64,000 nucleotides of DNA, taken from Streptomyces longwoodensis (GTDB lineage: Bacteria; Actinomycetota; Actinomycetes; Streptomycetales; Streptomycetaceae). The stretch is from the NCBI RefSeq assembly GCF_001514125.1, contig NZ_KQ948552.1, positions 485,401 through 549,400 of the forward strand, given 5' to 3'. Each line of letters starts with the position of its first letter. Within the stretch, counting starts at the first letter, position 1. A program made the position numbers and the translations under genes. Shown piece by piece: positions 60,638 through 64,000 of this stretch. Below the pieces are notes generated by a model. It saw nothing but the letters and a program-made list of their open reading frames with translations. It made no database searches and had not been told where the DNA came from.

Positions 60638-60808
60638 CGCCTACGAGGTGAGCTGTCGGGTGCGGACTGGAGATGTCCGGCCGTGTGCGGGCACACGGCT
60701 TTACCCCGAGCCGTTCCGGGAACCGGAACAGGCGTCGTACCTGTGGGTCCCCCGCTCCTGCCGTGCACGGGTGGGTGTGCGGGCCCCGGACGGCGGCAGG
60801 ATTAGGCG
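60638..60808 (-). ncRNA. Cyclic di-AMP riboswitch (ydaO/yuaA class)
   Basis: On the minus strand the leader has the class hallmarks: closing stem CGCCTA (60803-60808) with TAGGCG (60638-60643), the conserved GGGGGACCCACAGG, the second symmetric half near CGGGGTAAAGCC, and the 3' block CCCGACAGCTCACCTCG. The ribosome site GGAGAGGA lies 3 bases beyond the aptamer. In Streptomyces this class sits before cell-wall lytic genes such as rpf and M23 peptidases, turning them off when c-di-AMP is high. Confidence 0.93.
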
Positions 60809-60827
60809 TCCGTCCGGATTGGTCTGG

Positions 60828-60857
60828 AACGTAAGCGACCCGGACGCACCGAAACAA
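60828..60857 (-). promoter_or_regulatory. Promoter of the riboswitch-peptidase transcript
   Basis: On the minus strand TTGTTT (60852-60857) and TACGTT (60828-60833) are 18 bases apart. Transcription would begin near 60821, about 13 bases before the aptamer's closing stem. The DNA further upstream (60858-61088) shows no gene. Confidence 0.65.
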
Positions 60858-61088
60858 GCGGTGGTTGCACGGACCGGGCTTTTCCCTTGATCCCTTTCCG
60901 GAATTCCCCGTCACCCAGCGTCGACGGAAAGACCATTTCCCCCGTCAATTCCCGCGCGAACTCCCGGCATTACGTGAACATGACGGACGACGCACCGTCA
61001 CGGATATGACGATGCTCACGCGGCTCCGCCCCAGCACTCCGCATTTCCCAGCGAGTTGGAAGGAAGCCCGCCAATTCGGACAGAAGGA

Positions 61089-63200
61089 CTAGATACGGCG
61101 TAGCCGTATAACCGTCGCATCCAGATCGCCGCGGAGCCCGGTCCGCACGCCGTGGTGCAGCAGCAGCGCACCCCGGTGCACTTCGCCCGTTTCGCGGCAT
61201 TCGTACGACGCGCTCGGGTCGAGTCCGCGCAGCCGGACCGCCGGTACCGGCTCGCCGTACCGCTGGGCCTCCAGCCAGGCGAGCACCACCGTCTCGTCGC
61301 CACGGACGTACTGCACGGCGCTCGGGCCGCCCTGCGCGAGGCCCGGGGGCCGCAGCCGGTAGAGGTCGCCGTGCTGCACCACGGGCCGGATCTCCTTGTA
61401 GAGGGCGACCCATCCGGCGGCCTCGGCCAGCTCCTCCTCGCTCCACCCGGTGAGGTCGCCACCGACCCCGAGCACCCCGGCCATGGCGCTCACGAAGCGG
61501 AAGCGCAGGGAGCTGACCCGGCCGTTGAGCTGGGTGTTCGGGCTGTCGGTGACCCATGCGGCCATGACCCGCGCCGGGTGGAGCTGGCTGAAGCCGTGCT
61601 GGATGGCGAGCCGGTCCAGCGGGTCGGTGTTGTCGGAGGTCCACACCTGGTCCGTACGGCTCAGGATCCCCAGGTCGATGCGCCCGCCGCCGCCCGAGCA
61701 GGACTCGAAGGCCACGTGCGGGTGGGCCGCGCGCAGCCGGTCCAGCAGGGCGTACAGCGCGTGGACGTGGTCCACCCACAGGCGCTGCGGGTACGGGTCG
61801 CCGGGCCAGCCGGCGTCGGTGAAGCAGCGGTTGAAGTCCCACTTGACGTAGTCGATCGGGGCGCCGGACAGCAGCGCGTCGAGCCGCTGCCAGAGGTACT
61901 CCTGGACGTCCTCGCGGGCCAGGTTGAGCACCAGCTGGTTGCGCAGCTCCGTGCGCCTGCGTCCCGGCTGGTACTGCACCCAGTCGGGGTGCGCCCGGTA
62001 CAGGTCGCTGTCCGGGTTGACCATCTCGGGTTCGACCCAGATGCCGAACCGCATCCCGAGTTCGTGCACCCGGTCGGCGAGCGGCGTGAGACCGGAGGGG
62101 AAGCGGTCGGGGTTGGGCGTCCAGTCGCCGAGCCCGGCCCGGTCGCTGGTGCGCGCCCCGAACCAGCCGTCGTCCACCACGAACAGCTCCACGCCCATCG
62201 CGGCGGCCCGGCGGGCCAGGGCGAGCTGCTGCTCCTCGGAGATGTCGAAGGTGGTGGCCTCCCAGGAGTTGAACAGCACGGGCCGGTCCCGGTCGGCGTC
62301 GGGGACGACGTACGCGCGCTGGTACGCGTGCCAGGCGCGGCTCGCGCCGCCGTGGCCGGCGTCGGTCCACAGGCCGGCGAACACGGGCGTGGTGAAGCTC
62401 TCGCCGGGCGCGAGGCGCAGCAGGCCGGAGTCGTCGTGCCCGGCGCCGCCGGTGATCTGCACGCGCGCGTCGGGCAGTTGGGCGACGGCGATCCGCCAGG
62501 AGCCCGACCAGCCGAGCGCGCAGCCGTACACCTCGCCGCTCTCCTCGGTGGCGTCGGTGTCCAGCGCGACCCACGGCAGGTGCTGGTGACCGGTGTGGCC
62601 GCGGCGGCTGCCGATGACCTTCTCGCCGTAGGTGAGCGGGGAGCGCACCAGCCGGGACTCGGCGGCCCACCGGCCGTGCAGCTGGGAGAGCCGCCAGTCC
62701 TCGCGGTGCGGCAGGGTCCAGGTGGCGGAGTCGGCGCGCAGCAGCTCCAGGGGCGTCGCGCCGTCGTTGGCGAGGGTCGTCCAGCGCTCCACGACGTCGC
62801 CGCGCATGCGGTAGTGCAGCGTCACGGCCAGTCCGGCGTCACGGAAGCGCAGCCGCAGCTCGCCGTCACCACTGTGGCCCTCACCGTCGCCGTCGTCCAC
62901 GACGGTGTGGCCCTCGAAGCGCCACTCCGTGCCGCGGCGTTCCTCGTCGCGCACGGACAGGGCGGGCCGCACGAAGCGCGGACCGCCCTCCACCGGGTAC
63001 TCCTCGCGGCCGTCGAGGGGGGACTCGAAGGGCCAGTACGACGGCGGCGGCGCGGCGGCCAGGGCCTCGGCGTCGGCCGGGACGATGCGCGGGCCCCAGT
63101 GCAGGTGCACGAGCACGTCGTCCTCCGCGACGTGGAGCGCGTAGCTGCTCGTGGGCCCCGACAGGAGCCAGGTACGGCCGGTGGCGACGGTCTCGGGCAT
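61089..63200 (-). CDS. Alpha-galactosidase, GH36
   Basis: A 703-residue GH36 retaining alpha-galactosidase. After the N-terminal beta-supersandwich, the catalytic barrel has LFVVDDGWFGART, the nucleophile Asp in YVKWDFNR (about 459) and the acid/base Asp in TSDNTDPLDRL (about 525). A C-terminal beta-domain ends the chain. It lacks a signal peptide, so it probably hydrolyses imported melibiose- or raffinose-like sugars. ATG 63200 with GGGGG before it is chosen; ATG 63233 is in frame. No transporter genes are adjacent. Confidence 0.93.
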   Translation of the reverse strand: MPETVATGRTWLLSGPTSSYALHVAEDDVLVHLHWGPRIVPADAEALAAAPPPSYWPFESPLDGREEYPVEGGPRFVRPALSVRDEERRGTEWRFEGHTVVDDGDGEGHSGDGELRLRFRDAGLAVTLHYRMRGDVVERWTTLANDGATPLELLRADSATWTLPHREDWRLSQLHGRWAAESRLVRSPLTYGEKVIGSRRGHTGHQHLPWVALDTDATEESGEVYGCALGWSGSWRIAVAQLPDARVQITGGAGHDDSGLLRLAPGESFTTPVFAGLWTDAGHGGASRAWHAYQRAYVVPDADRDRPVLFNSWEATTFDISEEQQLALARRAAAMGVELFVVDDGWFGARTSDRAGLGDWTPNPDRFPSGLTPLADRVHELGMRFGIWVEPEMVNPDSDLYRAHPDWVQYQPGRRRTELRNQLVLNLAREDVQEYLWQRLDALLSGAPIDYVKWDFNRCFTDAGWPGDPYPQRLWVDHVHALYALLDRLRAAHPHVAFESCSGGGGRIDLGILSRTDQVWTSDNTDPLDRLAIQHGFSQLHPARVMAAWVTDSPNTQLNGRVSSLRFRFVSAMAGVLGVGGDLTGWSEEELAEAAGWVALYKEIRPVVQHGDLYRLRPPGLAQGGPSAVQYVRGDETVVLAWLEAQRYGEPVPAVRLRGLDPSASYECRETGEVHRGALLLHHGVRTGLRGDLDATVIRLRRI

Positions 63201-63400
63201 CAAACCCCCACTGAATCCAACAGGCACGATCAAGTTCCGACATCATCAGGGGTGACGGGCCGCCCGGCAATGCCCGGGGAGCCTTCTTGTCGCAGGTTGG
63301 ACGGACCGTTGCCCGAGGTATCCATGTCGTAGGGTCGGGGGACGTCCCGCCGACCACACCACGAGCCGCGTGGGCGGAGACCGACCGGGAGGGAGCCCCC

Positions 63401-64000
63401 GTGACGCAGCAGATACCGTCGACCGAGCCCGAACTGGCCGGCGTGCGCAACTTCCGTGACGTCGGCGGCCTGCCGACCGTGGACGGCCGGCGGGTGCGCC
63501 CGGGCGTGCTGTTCCGCAGCGGCCACCTCGCGCACGCGACCGCCGAGGACGCCGTGTTCCTGTCCTCCCTGGGGCTGCACACGATCTTCGACTTCCGCAA
63601 CGCGGCCGACCAGAAGCTGGAGGGCCCGGACGTCGAGCTGCCGGGCGTGTGCAATGTGAACCTGCCGCTGTCCGACCCGGCGGACGGCGCGGAGTTCTGG
63701 AAGATGGTCCGCGACGGCGACATCGAGCAGCTGCGCGTCCTGCTCGGGGACGGCAGGGCAGCGGGCCGGATGATCGCCTCGTACCGTTCGATCATCCGGC
63801 AGCGCACTGCCGAGCACGCGCGCGTGCTGCACGCGCTGGCGGACGACAGCGTCCCGGCCCTGATGCACTGCGCGGCGGGCAAGGACCGCGCCGGGCTGTC
63901 CGTCGCGGTGACGCTGCTCGCGCTCGACGTGGAGCGCGACGCCATCCTCGCCGACTACCTGGAGTCCAACGCCAAGCACCGGCGCTACCGGGTGCGGCGC
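63401..64000 (+). CDS. Tyrosine-protein phosphatase, IphP type (partial, cut by window end)
   Basis: The first 200 residues of a phosphatase of the IphP/DSP branch. It starts with ELAGVRNFRDVGGLPT, the family opening motif. The active-site P-loop is MHCAAGKDRAG (HCxxGKDR). GGGAGGGAG precedes the GTG at 63401. It is divergent from the alpha-galactosidase gene. Substrates in this family are phosphotyrosine proteins or phosphoinositides. The stop codon lies beyond the window. Confidence 0.92.
   Translation, partial: MTQQIPSTEPELAGVRNFRDVGGLPTVDGRRVRPGVLFRSGHLAHATAEDAVFLSSLGLHTIFDFRNAADQKLEGPDVELPGVCNVNLPLSDPADGAEFWKMVRDGDIEQLRVLLGDGRAAGRMIASYRSIIRQRTAEHARVLHALADDSVPALMHCAAGKDRAGLSVAVTLLALDVERDAILADYLESNAKHRRYRVRR

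Overview
The window is chromosomal DNA of a Streptomyces or close actinobacterial relative. The base composition is very GC-rich with G/C at third codon positions. GTG and even TTG starts are common. It carries hallmark actinobacterial families: a conservon of sensor, roadblock, DUF742 and GTPase genes, a WhiB-like protein, an MmyB-type regulator next to a dehydrogenase, LytR-CpsA-Psr and SpoIIE-phosphatase proteins, and a chitinase behind DasR-like boxes. No insertion sequence, prophage, CRISPR array or polyketide/peptide synthetase cluster is visible. Both edge genes are cut by the window.

Layout. Positions 1-12.5 kb hold an exopolysaccharide (Wzx/Wzy-type) cluster: two glycosyltransferases, a Wzz/kinase-like chain-length protein, a Wzy polymerase/ligase, a third glycosyltransferase, a Wzx flippase, an LCP ligase, a fused aminotransferase-dehydratase for an amino-deoxy sugar, and a TetR regulator. 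The same 21-bp motif lies in both divergent promoter regions of the cluster, so one regulator could control every operon in it. Positions 12.5-25 kb hold a GH43 glycosidase, a multi-domain SpoIIE-type phosphatase with a short-chain dehydrogenase, tRNA-Pro(GGG), cobF and cobK, a methylenetetrahydrofolate-reductase-like gene, a kinase-fold phosphotransferase, a TauE/SafE permease, a methyltransferase and a thiolase. Positions 25-40.6 kb hold WhiB, an M20 amidohydrolase with a HAD phosphatase, a glutamine-synthetase-like/amidohydrolase pair (the two halves of FluG), a NUDIX-type gene, an MmyB regulator with its dehydrogenase, a second identical tRNA-Pro, a split transketolase behind a MerR/SoxR-like promoter, small regulators, and the threonine-degradation pair tdh-kbl. 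Positions 40.8-44.9 kb are the conservon. Positions 45.3-64 kb hold a metallo-beta-lactamase-fold hydrolase, a molybdopterin oxidoreductase with a SRPBCC partner, a TetR/membrane-protein pair around clear operators, MscL with a zinc-ribbon tail, a chitinase, decayed gene remnants, a LysM-M23 peptidase under a c-di-AMP riboswitch, a GH36 alpha-galactosidase and a partial tyrosine phosphatase.

Regulation is unusually readable. About a dozen genes start directly at a -10-like hexamer lying 6-7 bases before the start codon, suggesting leaderless transcripts. Several regulators have perfect or near-perfect inverted repeats at their own promoters. The most interesting candidates are the exopolysaccharide cluster with its paired operators and fused sugar enzyme, the split transketolase under a MerR-like leaderless promoter, and the paired operators of the 51.5-kb TetR gene.
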